A program made the position numbers and the translations under genes. From an uncultured Oscillospiraceae bacterium (lineage in GTDB: Bacteria; Bacillota; Clostridia; Oscillospirales; Oscillospiraceae), in NCBI GenBank assembly GCA_944387015.1, contig CALXDH010000003.1:36648-100647 (forward strand): DNA of 64,000 bases, in the 5' to 3' direction. Below, piece after piece: positions 41,611-50,009 of the stretch. Position 1 is the stretch's first letter. Each line of letters opens with the position of its first letter. Under the pieces are notes generated by a model that saw only the letters and a program-made list of their open reading frames with translations, was not told the origin of the DNA and did no database searches.

Positions 41611-41994
41611 ATGGCACAGTTTGGAGAAATTTTGGCCGAACTGCGAAATGACAGAGGGTTATCGCAGGAGGAACTTGGCCAGAAGCTCCATGTTGCCGGG
41701 AGTACAATCTCCAGTTATGAGCGATGTGTAAATCTTCCTAACGCTGAAAGAATCTTGCAGCTGGCGGATTTTTTTCATGTAACCACTGATTATTTGTTGG
41801 GCAGAACTCCCTATAACCTTCCCCCCGATTTTCTTATGGAGCCTTTTAATGATCATATATCTGTCCATGAGTTAGTTGAGTTAATGCAGGATCTTCCGGA
41901 GGATCGTCGGAATGCCTGTTATTTGATTCTTTCTAATGTCCATTTCTGTGCCTCGGTGCAAAAGCGCAGTGGCACAGCTTCGCAAACCAGGTGA
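41611..41994 (+). CDS. XRE-family transcriptional regulator
   Basis: ATG 41611 behind GGAGGG begins a 127-residue protein. A Cro/C1-type helix-turn-helix occupies residues 5-60 (LSQEELGQKLHVAGSTISSYE) followed by a dimer tail with TDYLLGRTPY. It lies at the divergent start of the sigma/anti-sigma unit and upstream of the third sigma factor. It is a probable regulator of these cargo genes. Its stop overlaps the following gene region, implying an operon. Confidence 0.85.
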   Translation: MAQFGEILAELRNDRGLSQEELGQKLHVAGSTISSYERCVNLPNAERILQLADFFHVTTDYLLGRTPYNLPPDFLMEPFNDHISVHELVELMQDLPEDRRNACYLILSNVHFCASVQKRSGTASQTR

Positions 41995-41999
41995 TTTCA

Positions 42000-42557
42000 A
42001 TGATTCCTTATTTGATTCTGGCAATTGAAGACGATGATGACCGTGCATTTATGACGAATCTCTATATGAAATATCATTTATTACTGTATAAAGAGATTCT
42101 AGAAATAACGCATAATCGCTGGGATACAGAAGATCTCATGCAATCTGTTCTGGTAAAACTAATTGATCGAATTGATATTCTCCGAAAACTGTCGGAACAT
42201 CAATTGATTGCCTATATTTGTAAGGCAGCCCGCCATACAGCTTTTAACCATTGCCGGGATGACAAATCCTCGTTCTTTGTTGAGGTTGAACCAGAAAATA
42301 CGGCTTCCCAATATAACACAGAGGATTTCATTATTAAAAAGGAGCAGATGGCAAATCTCCTTCTCGTATGGGATACTCTGGATGAAAACACGAAATATTT
42401 ATTGAGTGCGCGATATATACTAAATAAAAGCGGTAAGGAAATCGCAGAGGATCTAAAAATACCACCAAATAATGTGCGTATGGCCATTGTTCGTGCAAAA
42501 CGGAAGGCTCTGAGAGCAATGAAGGAACGAGAGGAAAAAGTAGACCAGACTATCTAG
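42000..42557 (+). CDS. Sigma-70 family factor (third on the element)
   Basis: ATG 42000 with AGGTGA five bases upstream starts a 185-residue protein. Region 2 is ITHNRWDTEDLMQSVLVKLIDRI and region 4 is LLSARYILNKSGKEIAEDL, then PPNNVRMAIVRAKRKALR. The layout fits ECF-like sigma factors. It follows the XRE gene closely (6-bp gap), so that regulator may control it. A strong terminator follows. Targets unknown. Confidence 0.8.
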   Translation: MIPYLILAIEDDDDRAFMTNLYMKYHLLLYKEILEITHNRWDTEDLMQSVLVKLIDRIDILRKLSEHQLIAYICKAARHTAFNHCRDDKSSFFVEVEPENTASQYNTEDFIIKKEQMANLLLVWDTLDENTKYLLSARYILNKSGKEIAEDLKIPPNNVRMAIVRAKRKALRAMKEREEKVDQTI

Positions 42558-42588
42558 ATATTTTGCCAAATCTCATACATAAGCAAGA

Positions 42589-42640
42589 AAAAGCAACGAT
42601 GTCAGGAAGAAAACTTCTTGACATCGTTGCTTTTGTTTTA
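42589..42640 (+). terminator. Intrinsic terminator after the third sigma gene
   Basis: AAAAGCAACGATGTCA pairs with TGACATCGTTGCTTTT in a 16-bp stem, with an inner GAAG/CTTC stem, and is followed by GTTTTA. Confidence 0.85.
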
Positions 42641-42845
42641 TATATCACGACAGGTTACAAAGTACCTTTCCCAGTGTTCCCTATGCAGAGTGATCTCTGG
42701 TTGGGAGTTGTGTAAAATGGACCACATTGTTCAGCACATATTGTTGAAAACGATATTTTTTTAATAGAGTCCTTCAAATGGCTCATTTTATGGACCATTT
42801 GCCCTATACACTCCAAGACACAGAGCAAATAGGGTGTGGATTCAA

Positions 42846-43181
42846 ATGACGTCCTCGGAAAGGCAAACTGCAATTCTTGAAGTCCTGTGCAGAATTAGAC
42901 ACGATACGATAAATCACCTTGCAGAACAGTTTGGCGTATCACGGAGTACCATCCGGAGGGATATTTTATCGCTTTCATGTATGTATCCGCTTAGGACAGA
43001 GCGTGGGCACTACGGCGGTGTCTATGTTGAGGATTGGTTCCATTTGAATCGAAAGTATTTGTCTCACCAACAAACAGACTTGCTAAAGCGTCTTCTTAAG
43101 ACGCTTGACAAAGAAGATGCTAAGATTATGAGAAGCATTCTCGCACAATTTGCTCTGATTCAGGATTTTACAGCAATATAA
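42846..43181 (+). CDS. DeoR-type HTH regulator (short)
   Basis: ATG 42846 gives 111 residues. The N terminus is a DeoR-like winged helix: RQTAILEVLCRIRHDTINHLA, then FGVSRSTIRRDI, with a following wing. The usual C-terminal sugar-binding domain is absent, leaving only a helical tail (LLKRLLKTLDKEDAKIM). It precedes the structured RNA, excisionase and integrase, so it could control excision. The ribosome binding site is weak (AGGGTG). Confidence 0.75.
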   Translation: MTSSERQTAILEVLCRIRHDTINHLAEQFGVSRSTIRRDILSLSCMYPLRTERGHYGGVYVEDWFHLNRKYLSHQQTDLLKRLLKTLDKEDAKIMRSILAQFALIQDFTAI

Positions 43182-43189
43182 GTAGATCC

Positions 43190-43610
43190 TGTGTACCTTG
43201 GAAAATTGAATCAGCAGCAGCTGGATACATCAGCTGGCGGGGCTCCCGAAAACGGAGCACAGCAGTAGCGGCGAATGCGCCAAGACCTGCCTGTGGAGTG
43301 AAACTACTCCATAAAGCGAGCGAAAGAAGGCAGCGAGCGCGTACCCATTCGTTTGCAGGGCCTTCTATGGCAGACTGCCCTATGCGATGATCCCGTCAGC
43401 TTTATAATGGTACTCCTGCTTCGGCAGCTCCGGGCGATCCCCGGAGGGGTGGAACTCCCGTGATGCGCGCCAACGCATACCAGTTTGCAGCCTACGGTTT
43501 CGGGCTATGAGAAATAAATGAGACCAAATAAGAGAACTGCGTGATCAACGCAAAGATCATGCAGTTCCTGTGCGCTGTGAAATATTGCAGCGTGCAGGAA
43601 CTGTATGAAC
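43190..43610 (+). ncRNA. Candidate large structured RNA upstream of the excisionase
   Basis: This stretch without a supported ORF holds at least eight hairpins. Examples: GCTCC/GGAGC 43242-43258, GGCG-AATG-CGCC 43270-43281, TGGAGT/ACTCCA 43294-43311, CTGC-TTCG-GCAG 43416-43427, CTCCGGG/CCCGGAG 43428-43446, ATGCG/CGCAT 43463-43478 and TGCGT/ACGCA 43538-43552. A final 16-bp stem at 43562-43577/43588-43603 has only two G-U pairs. Long-range pairing of AGAAGG (43325) with CCTTCT (43361) is possible. The density suggests a conserved structured RNA. I cannot name the class. Confidence 0.55.
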
Positions 43611-43639
43611 TAGAATTGCGAGATAGAGGAGGATGTAGT

Positions 43640-43867
43640 GTGTTCATTTCCACCAGACAACCATCCGTGATTTCACTGGATGATTTGCCGGATTTCTTCT
43701 CAGTAGAAGAGCTTCTGCACGTGCTTCCGGTTTCTCGAGCTACGATCTATCGTCTGTCTGCCCAAGGGGTGATTCCATGCCTGCGGGTAGGCAGACGCGT
43801 TATTTTTTCCAGGGAGCGTCTGAAGCTATGGGCTCAATCGAAACAGATGGGAGATGATCTGCTGTGA
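43640..43867 (+). CDS. Excisionase-like HTH protein
   Basis: GTG 43640 with AGAGGAGG at 43625-43632 gives a 75-residue protein. It has an excisionase/AlpA-type MerR-like helix-turn-helix: FFSVEELLHVLPVSRATIYRL, then GVIPCLRVGRRVIFSRERL. The family directs excision of elements carrying a tyrosine recombinase. It overlaps the integrase gene by 4 bp. A longer in-frame start (GTG 43541) would include part of the structured RNA and lacks a ribosome binding site. Confidence 0.85.
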   Translation: MFISTRQPSVISLDDLPDFFSVEELLHVLPVSRATIYRLSAQGVIPCLRVGRRVIFSRERLKLWAQSKQMGDDLL

Positions 43868-45120
43868 AACGCGAAAAGGGCACTGGTAGCCTCTATCAGG
43901 CAAAGGATAAAAGCTGGGTGTACCAATATCAGGAGGGGGGAAAGCGAAAAACAAAGCGATTCCCCCGCAAGGCGGATGCAAAAGTATTTATGGAGGCCCT
44001 GGCCGCTCAAAAGAGAAGCACCATTGTAGTACAAGGTAGCCGGCCATCCGGTGAGATTATGACAGTTGGCGAGTGGATGGATCGATGGCTTGAAAAATAT
44101 GCCAAGCCATCCATTAAACTCTCCACTTATTGTAGCTACGAAATGTATATCAGGGTTCACGTCAAACCGCAGCTGGGAAACAGCTATATGAATACATTGA
44201 CAGTGGATGAATTGCAGGATTTCTTTTTGGAGCGTGGACAGCATGGAAACCAGAAAGGGGACGGAGGTCTGGCACCAAAGACGCTCACCAATATTCGGAA
44301 TATGCTGCACCTGTCGTTTGACCAGGCGGTAAAGAATAAGGTAATGGCGGAAAACCCCATTGAGGGAGTCCGGCTTCCCAAAATGCGGAAGGTAGAAATG
44401 AGGGTACTTTCTAGAAATGAACAAGGACGCCTGATGGATGCGGCCAAACGGGCACCGGAACCTGCGGCCTTTGGAATCATCTTCGATCTGTTTACCGGGC
44501 TACGGATTGGGGAGCTGTGCGGTCTCCGTTGGGAAAATGTCGACATGGATAAGCGCGTATTCCGAGTTTGTGAGACAAGAAACCGTCTGCCAAATTTTGA
44601 CGATTCCATTCGTGCCTCCACCAGCGTGAAAACCGTTAAAAGTACGAAGACTGACAATTCCCTCCGAACTGTCTATATGATGAGCAGTCTGTTTGAAGAT
44701 TTCCAATATTACCATGATGTACAAATGGCAATCATGGAGGAAAACCCAGGATATAATCGAGAGGGCTATGTGTTTTGCCAAGAGAACGGGGAACCATATG
44801 AGCCTCGTACATATCAGGATCTTTTCAAACGCTGCGTCCGCCAGGCAGGAATTGCCGATGCAAATTTTCACAGCCTGCGGCATACCTTTGCCACCCGGGC
44901 GCTGGAGCAAGGAATGGACGTAGTAACGCTTTCCCGGCTCCTGGGCCATGCGAACCCATCTATTACCCTGGACAAGTATGGGCATGCGCTGGACGATCAT
45001 AAACGCGAGAGCATGGAGCGGTTGGACACACTGTATGATGCTGCGGCTCCTACAGCAGCTACTCAGACGCAGGAGGAAGATGCACCTTCGGCATCGTTTT
45101 CCCTGCACATGAAGTTCTGA
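43864..45120 (+). CDS. Tyrosine recombinase integrase of the ICE
   Basis: The 418-residue integrase inserts and excises the element. It has an arm-binding N terminus (KGTGSLYQAKDKSWVYQYQ) and a core-binding domain (TVGEWMDRWLEKYAKPSIK). In the catalytic domain Arg is in TGLRIGELCGL (about residue 213), HxxR in HSLRHTFATRAL (about 337) and the Tyr nucleophile in DKYGHAL (about 371). It is Tn916/CTn-like in length and order. GTG 43864 overlaps the excisionase stop. It ends 145 bp from the tRNA-fMet gene used as attachment site. Confidence 0.95.
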   Translation: MKREKGTGSLYQAKDKSWVYQYQEGGKRKTKRFPRKADAKVFMEALAAQKRSTIVVQGSRPSGEIMTVGEWMDRWLEKYAKPSIKLSTYCSYEMYIRVHVKPQLGNSYMNTLTVDELQDFFLERGQHGNQKGDGGLAPKTLTNIRNMLHLSFDQAVKNKVMAENPIEGVRLPKMRKVEMRVLSRNEQGRLMDAAKRAPEPAAFGIIFDLFTGLRIGELCGLRWENVDMDKRVFRVCETRNRLPNFDDSIRASTSVKTVKSTKTDNSLRTVYMMSSLFEDFQYYHDVQMAIMEENPGYNREGYVFCQENGEPYEPRTYQDLFKRCVRQAGIADANFHSLRHTFATRALEQGMDVVTLSRLLGHANPSITLDKYGHALDDHKRESMERLDTLYDAAAPTAATQTQEEDAPSASFSLHMKF

Positions 45121-45129
45121 TGTCGATCT

Positions 45130-45199
45130 GCATCAGAAGAATTTTGAAAAATGGAAAAACAGCATCACACGCATCACGCCGGAAAAGGCAATTGCATCA
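45130..45199 (+). repeat. GCATCA repeats, candidate integrase arm sites
   Basis: GCATCA occurs at 45130-45135, 45162-45167, 45171-45176 and 45194-45199, three of them followed by C. Clustered short direct repeats between integrase and tRNA are the usual place for arm-type binding sites. Confidence 0.4.
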
Positions 45200-45229
45200 C
45201 AAGTTGATTTTCAGAACTTTTTGAAAAAG

Positions 45230-45263
45230 AAAACCGCTGATTTCGTAAGAAATCAGCGGTTTT
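45230..45263. terminator. Bidirectional terminator at the ICE right end
   Basis: AAAACCGCTGATTTC and GAAATCAGCGGTTTT form a 15-bp stem with a GTAA loop, 1 bp from the tRNA-fMet 3' end. It can serve both the integrase and the tRNA operon. Confidence 0.8.
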
Positions 45264-45264
45264 A

Positions 45265-45340
<76 letters not shown>

Positions 45341-45353
45341 ATATACACTTTTG

Positions 45354-45440
45354 TGGTGCCGGTGACCGGGCTCGAACCGGTACAGTATCGCTACCGGGGG
45401 ATTTTAAGTCCCCTGTGTCTACCAATTCCACCACACCGGC
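45354..45440 (-). tRNA. tRNA-Leu (TAA)
   Basis: The 87-nt tRNA has anticodon TAA in ACTTAAAA, a long variable arm as expected for leucine, and an encoded CCA. It begins GCCGGTG and pairs with CACCGGC. It is upstream of tRNA-fMet in one transcript. Confidence 0.92.
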
Positions 45441-45458
45441 AGCTTGTCGGCAATGTTT

Positions 45459-45487
45459 AGAATAGCACAGCATCTCCCATATGTCAA
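45459..45487 (-). promoter_or_regulatory. Sigma-A promoter of the tRNA operon
   Basis: On the minus strand TTGACA (45487-45482), a 17-bp spacer and TATTCT (45464-45459) lie 19 bp before the tRNA-Leu 5' end. This is near-consensus. Confidence 0.8.
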
Positions 45488-45529
45488 GTAGGTTTCACGT
45501 AAAATTTGAAATTTCCGGAAACACAGCTG

Positions 45530-46189
45530 CTATGCCGCTTGATTCTGGGGGACCAGCAGGAATTCGATCAGTCCCACCTCTCCATCTGCCGGGTAGTAGG
45601 AAACGGTCCAGGCGGGCGTCTGCTCCAGCCCCCGCTGTTTGCGGATCTCCGCCACGATCTCCTCCACCCGGGCCCGGCTGTCCTGGCCCCAATACCCGAT
45701 ACGGACCGCCAGTTCTGAGCGCTCTTCATCCAGCGCCGCTTCCAGCAGGCTGGGCAGCGCCTCCGTGCTGGTGGCGTTGACCACTGCCTGGATCTGCTCC
45801 GATGTCCGGCGGTAGCCGATCTGCAGACTGATCTCATAATATCCCCGCTGGGACTGGCTGGAGGAAGTGATATACTCCACCGCATAAGCCCCCATGGGGG
45901 TCTCCTGCTGGACCTCCGCAGCGGCCTGCTCCAGGGTCTCCGCCACTGTCAGATCGTCGCTGTAATTATAAAGGCGCAGCGTGGCGGTCTCCGTGTGCTG
46001 CCCGATGAGCAGCAGCAGATCGTTGACGATGTCCTGGTAGTTCTCCGCCCGCAGCGTGCCGGCGGCCTCGCTCTCCCAGAATTTGCTGGAATGGGGCTCC
46101 ACAGACGTGTAGGTGCGCTCCAGCAGGGAGGCGCATCCCGTCAGCAGCAGTAGCACGGCGCACAGCGCCGGCAGCATCCGCAGCTTCAT
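45530..46189 (-). CDS. Lipoprotein of unknown function
   Basis: The 219-residue protein has a lipoprotein signal peptide with lipobox LLTGC near residue 22. It would be anchored to the outer face of the membrane by lipid. The mature part is mixed alpha/beta (TATLRLYNYSDDLTVAETLEQ, then RGYYEISLQIGYRRTSEQ). No family is named. ATG 46189 has an AGGAGG site. It is the first chromosomal protein gene beside the tRNAs and is followed on the same strand by the LUD gene. Confidence 0.75.
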   Translation of the reverse strand: MKLRMLPALCAVLLLLTGCASLLERTYTSVEPHSSKFWESEAAGTLRAENYQDIVNDLLLLIGQHTETATLRLYNYSDDLTVAETLEQAAAEVQQETPMGAYAVEYITSSSQSQRGYYEISLQIGYRRTSEQIQAVVNATSTEALPSLLEAALDEERSELAVRIGYWGQDSRARVEEIVAEIRKQRGLEQTPAWTVSYYPADGEVGLIEFLLVPQNQAA

Positions 46190-46238
46190 GAAACGCAGCC
46201 TCCTTTCCGTTTCGGGCAAGCCCGCCGGCAGCCGCCGG

Positions 46239-46832
46239 TCACATGCCCAGGTCTTCGTCCACCAGAATCACTTCAGCCTCCATGCCCATCATGGGGCCCC
46301 AGAGGACCACCAGGCCCCGGCAGATCCTCTCCGGACTCTTGCAGTTGTAGCAGCGATCTCCCTTGACGGCGCAGGGGGTTTTTTTCTGCAGCCGCTGGGC
46401 GTTCTTGGGTGCGGCGATATTCCGTGCCCGCCACAGTGCCTCATCGTAGGTAGGCGCCAGCTTGTTCCGGCCCACCAGGAAATAGACCTTCTTGTGGCCG
46501 TACAGGGTGGAGGCCACCCGGTTGCCGGCGCCGTCGATGTTGATCAGTTCCCCGGTCTCCGCAAGGCCGTTCACGGAGGTCAGATACACCTGCGTTCCGG
46601 CCGCCTGCTCCCGCTCCGCAGGACCGTTCACCCAGTGCCAGTGCACCTCGTTATGAGAAGCCAGCAGATCATACAATCCCAGCTGCTGCACGCTCATGGA
46701 GCCGCCGATGCCCACCGTGGTGCCGTCGATGGCGCCATTGAGGTAGGCCGCCGCCTCCGCGCCGGTGGCAAAGGTCTTCACCGTATACCCCAGCGCCGTC
46801 AGGTTCTGTTCCACTTTTGCAAAATCCGTCAT
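46239..46832 (-). CDS. LUD-domain protein
   Basis: The 197-residue protein matches the LUD (lactate utilisation, LutC/YkgG-type) domain: TVGIGGSMSVQQLGL, then a GTQVYLTSVNGLAETGELINI strand, and a DEALWRARNIAAPKNAQRL block. It also has a CAVKGDRCYNCKSPERIC cluster. That Cys cluster might bind a metal or Fe-S centre. In related clostridia such genes are annotated as lactate utilisation proteins, but no LutA/LutB genes are adjacent. It is coupled with the YitT gene upstream. Confidence 0.8.
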   Translation of the reverse strand: MTDFAKVEQNLTALGYTVKTFATGAEAAAYLNGAIDGTTVGIGGSMSVQQLGLYDLLASHNEVHWHWVNGPAEREQAAGTQVYLTSVNGLAETGELINIDGAGNRVASTLYGHKKVYFLVGRNKLAPTYDEALWRARNIAAPKNAQRLQKKTPCAVKGDRCYNCKSPERICRGLVVLWGPMMGMEAEVILVDEDLGM

Positions 46833-46835
46833 CTT

Positions 46836-47693
46836 TCAGATGTCCTCCTTCCGGTAATTTCCAAACCCCTCGCCCAGCACATCGTGGGCGTCGCACACGA
46901 TCATAAACGCGTCGGGATCGATGTCATGGACCCGCCGCTTGATGTCCACAATTTCCTTTTGCTTGAACGCCACCAGCAGCACCTTTTTCGCTGTGCCGGT
47001 ATAGCCGCCCTCACCCTGCAAAAGCGTCACGCCCCGGTCCAGATCTCCCATCAGCATGTCCGACACAGCCTTCCACTCATCGGAGATGATGTAGGCCACC
47101 TTGGAGGTATCCAGGCCGTAGAGCACGGTATCCATCACCCGGGTGGCCACAAACAGCCCCACGGCGCCGTAGAGCGCCGCCTCCAGGCCGCCGAACACCA
47201 CCGCCGCCAGCGCAAGCACCACAAAGTCGGGCACCAGCATCAGCTTCCCCATGGGGAGCCAGGGAATGCGCAGTTTCAAAAGCCTGGCCACCACGTCCGT
47301 TCCGCCGGTGGTGGCGCCCTGGGAGAACACGATCCCAAGCCCCAGGCCCATCAGCGCGCCGCCGCACAGCGTCGCCAGCATGGGATCCATGGCAGGGAAG
47401 GCATACACCGCGGCGATGACGTCGATGGCCACGGAGCTCACCAGCATGGAAAAGAGGGAGGAGGCCAGCAGGTGAAAGCCGATATACTTCCAGCCTGCGA
47501 GAAACAGCGGAACATTCAGCACGAAGGCCAGAACGCCCACGCTGAGCCAGGGCACCAGGGCATTGATGACCTGGGCCAGGCCCGTGATGCCGCCCATGGC
47601 CACCTGATTGGGTGCAAAAAACCAGTCAAAGGCCAGTGCGAAGATCACGGACCCCAGCGCCACGATGGCATAGGATTTCAAATACTTTTTCAT
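46836..47693 (-). CDS. YitT-family membrane protein
   Basis: Five membrane segments in the first 170 residues include FDWFFAPNQVAMGGITGLAQ. A soluble C-terminal DUF2179 domain follows (KVAYIISDEWKAVSDMLMG, ending DPDAFMIVCDAHDVLGEGF). This is the YitT layout, a family of unknown transport or sensory role. Length is normal at 285 residues. It sits 3 bp upstream of the LUD gene and 15 bp after the topoisomerase gene, so it probably shares that transcript. Confidence 0.85.
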   Translation of the reverse strand: MKKYLKSYAIVALGSVIFALAFDWFFAPNQVAMGGITGLAQVINALVPWLSVGVLAFVLNVPLFLAGWKYIGFHLLASSLFSMLVSSVAIDVIAAVYAFPAMDPMLATLCGGALMGLGLGIVFSQGATTGGTDVVARLLKLRIPWLPMGKLMLVPDFVVLALAAVVFGGLEAALYGAVGLFVATRVMDTVLYGLDTSKVAYIISDEWKAVSDMLMGDLDRGVTLLQGEGGYTGTAKKVLLVAFKQKEIVDIKRRVHDIDPDAFMIVCDAHDVLGEGFGNYRKEDI

Positions 47694-47708
47694 ATTCCGC
47701 AGCGCCTC

Positions 47709-49955
47709 TTACTCCAGAAGACCGATCTGCTGCTCTTCGGAGTCCGCCTCCCGCAGCAGGGCCCCCGCCGCAGGAATGGCCCGCACCCGGTAGCGGCTCT
47801 GATTGGTGATGGCGGTCTCCTCCAGGGCCTTGACGGTGTCCAGACGGTACTTGGGCTTGAGGGTCATCACCGCCACTCCCTGGGTGGTACGGGTGGTCTT
47901 GGGCGCCAGCAGCGCCGTGTGGAAGATCAGCACCCGGGGCTCCGTGGAGTACACCGCCAGTTCGCAGTCCGCGTCGATGCGACGGATGCACCGCAGGGGA
48001 GACTTGTCGGAATAGGCGCTGGTGAGCTTGCGGCGGTTGGAGGAAGTCTGATAGGACTTGATCTCCACCCGGGCGGCCTTGCCGTTTTCAAAGAAGAACA
48101 GCAGCGCCCCCGCGTAATCCGGGCCCGGCAGCACGGCGTAGATCACGTTCTCGCCGGGGTCCATGGCCAGCTTTGCCGGCAGGTAATCGCCCAGGACGCT
48201 GGCCTTGGTGTCGTCAAATTCGCTCAGGCGGGTCTTGTAGACCTGGCAGTGATCGGTAAAGAACATGATCTCCGCATTGTTGGTGGTCTCAAAGGTCTGG
48301 AGCAGGCCGTCGCCCTCCTTGTACTTCTGCTCGCTGCTCATCCGCAGGGAGGCCGGGGTGATCTTTTTGCAGTACCCCTCCCGGGAGAGGAAGACATGGA
48401 CGGGATAGTCCTCCACCTCGGACTCCTCCTGATAGACCTGGATCTCATGTCCGTAGACGATGGAGGTGCGGCGGGGCTCGCCGTATTTCTTGGCCACCTC
48501 CGTCAGCTCCGACACCAGGATCTTCCGGATCCGCCGGGGATCGGCCACGATGTCCTCCAGGTCCGCGATCTCGTCCTGAAGGGTGGCGGTCTCCTGCACC
48601 CGCTTGAGGATATACTCCTTGTTGATGTTGCGCAGCTTGATCTCCGCCACGTACTCCGCCTGGGTCTGGTCGATGCCGAAGCCGATCATCAGGTTGGGGA
48701 TGACCTCGGTTTCCTCCTCCGTCTCCCGGATGATCTTGATGGCCTTGTCAATGTCCAGCAAAATCCGCTTGAGGCCCTTGAGCAGGTGGAGCTTGTCCTT
48801 CTTCTGGTTCATGACGAAGAAGGTCCGCCGGCGGACGGACTCCGTGCGCCAGGCGGTCCACTCCTCCAGCACCTGCCGCACCCCCAGCACCCGGGGCATC
48901 CCGGCGATGAGGACGTTGAAGTTGCAGGCAAAGGCGTCCTCCAGGGGGGTGAGCTTATAGAGCTTGGTCATGAGCTTGTCCGGATCCACACCCCGCTTGA
49001 GGTCGATGGCAAGCTTGAGGCCCGAGAGGTCCGTCTCATCCCGCATGTCGGCGATCTCCTTGGCCTTGCCGGCCTTGATGAGCTCCGCCACCTTGTCGAG
49101 AATGGCCTCCACGGTGGTGGAGTAGGGGATCTCGTAGATCTCGATGAGGTTTTCCGCTTTGACATACCGGTACTTGGCCCGGACCCGGACGCTGCCCCGG
49201 CCAGTCTCATAGATCTCCCGCAGGGCGTCCGGGTCGCAGATCAGCTCGCCGCCGGTGGGGAAATCCGGCGCCAGCAGGGTTTCCGTCAGGTCACAGTCCG
49301 GGTTTTTCAGATAGGCGATGGTGGTCTCGCAGACCTCCTTGAGGTTGAAGCCGCAGAACTGGGAGGCCATGCCCACGGCGATGCCGCTGTTGGCGGAGAC
49401 CAGGATGTTGGGGAACGTGGTGGGCAGCAGCGTAGGCTCGGTCATGGTGTTGTCGTAGTTGTCCACAAAGTCCACGGTATCGCTGTCGATGTCCCGGAAC
49501 AGCTCCGCGCAGATGGGGGTGAGCTTGGCCTCTGTGTACCGGGGCGCCGCGCAGGACATGTCCCGGGAATAGCACTTGCCGAAGTTGCCCTTGGAATCCA
49601 CGAAGGGGGTCAGCAGCGCCCCGTAGCCCCGGGAGAGGCGCACCATGGTATCATAAATGGCCGCGTCGCCGTGGGGATTGAGCTTCATGGTCTGGCCCAC
49701 GATGTTGGCGGACTTTGTGCGGGGCTTGGTCAAAAGTCCCATCTGATACATGGTGTAGAGGAGCTTGCGGTGAGAGGGCTTGAAGCCGTCGATCTCCGGG
49801 ATGGCCCGGGAGACGATGACGCTCATGGCATAGGGCATGTAGTTGAGCTCCAGCGTGTCGGTGATGGGCTGCTCTACCACCGCCGCGTGCAGCCCCATCA
49901 CGTTGGGGTTATTTACTTTGGGTTTGGTTTCGTCGCTCTGTTTTTTCTTCGGCAT
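47709..49955 (-). CDS. GyrA/ParC-type topoisomerase IIA subunit A
   Basis: The 748-residue protein shows the breakage-reunion domain: ELNYMPYAMSVIVSRAIPEIDG, then GLLTKPRTKSANIVGQTM, and the active-site Tyr in SCAAPRYTEAKL. Beta-propeller-like C-terminal repeats are partly present (DCELAVYSTEPRVLIFH). It is shorter than typical GyrA, as in the second type IIA topoisomerase of clostridia. The partner ATPase subunit lies just upstream at 52947-54941. Together they change DNA linkage. The pair is split by a stalk-protein gene and an HNH gene. Confidence 0.9.
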   Translation of the reverse strand: MPKKKQSDETKPKVNNPNVMGLHAAVVEQPITDTLELNYMPYAMSVIVSRAIPEIDGFKPSHRKLLYTMYQMGLLTKPRTKSANIVGQTMKLNPHGDAAIYDTMVRLSRGYGALLTPFVDSKGNFGKCYSRDMSCAAPRYTEAKLTPICAELFRDIDSDTVDFVDNYDNTMTEPTLLPTTFPNILVSANSGIAVGMASQFCGFNLKEVCETTIAYLKNPDCDLTETLLAPDFPTGGELICDPDALREIYETGRGSVRVRAKYRYVKAENLIEIYEIPYSTTVEAILDKVAELIKAGKAKEIADMRDETDLSGLKLAIDLKRGVDPDKLMTKLYKLTPLEDAFACNFNVLIAGMPRVLGVRQVLEEWTAWRTESVRRRTFFVMNQKKDKLHLLKGLKRILLDIDKAIKIIRETEEETEVIPNLMIGFGIDQTQAEYVAEIKLRNINKEYILKRVQETATLQDEIADLEDIVADPRRIRKILVSELTEVAKKYGEPRRTSIVYGHEIQVYQEESEVEDYPVHVFLSREGYCKKITPASLRMSSEQKYKEGDGLLQTFETTNNAEIMFFTDHCQVYKTRLSEFDDTKASVLGDYLPAKLAMDPGENVIYAVLPGPDYAGALLFFFENGKAARVEIKSYQTSSNRRKLTSAYSDKSPLRCIRRIDADCELAVYSTEPRVLIFHTALLAPKTTRTTQGVAVMTLKPKYRLDTVKALEETAITNQSRYRVRAIPAAGALLREADSEEQQIGLLE

Positions 49956-50009
49956 AGGTTGTCTCGTTCCTTATCAGATTTCGGTTCCGGCACGGAGCCG
50001 GGCGGCGGT

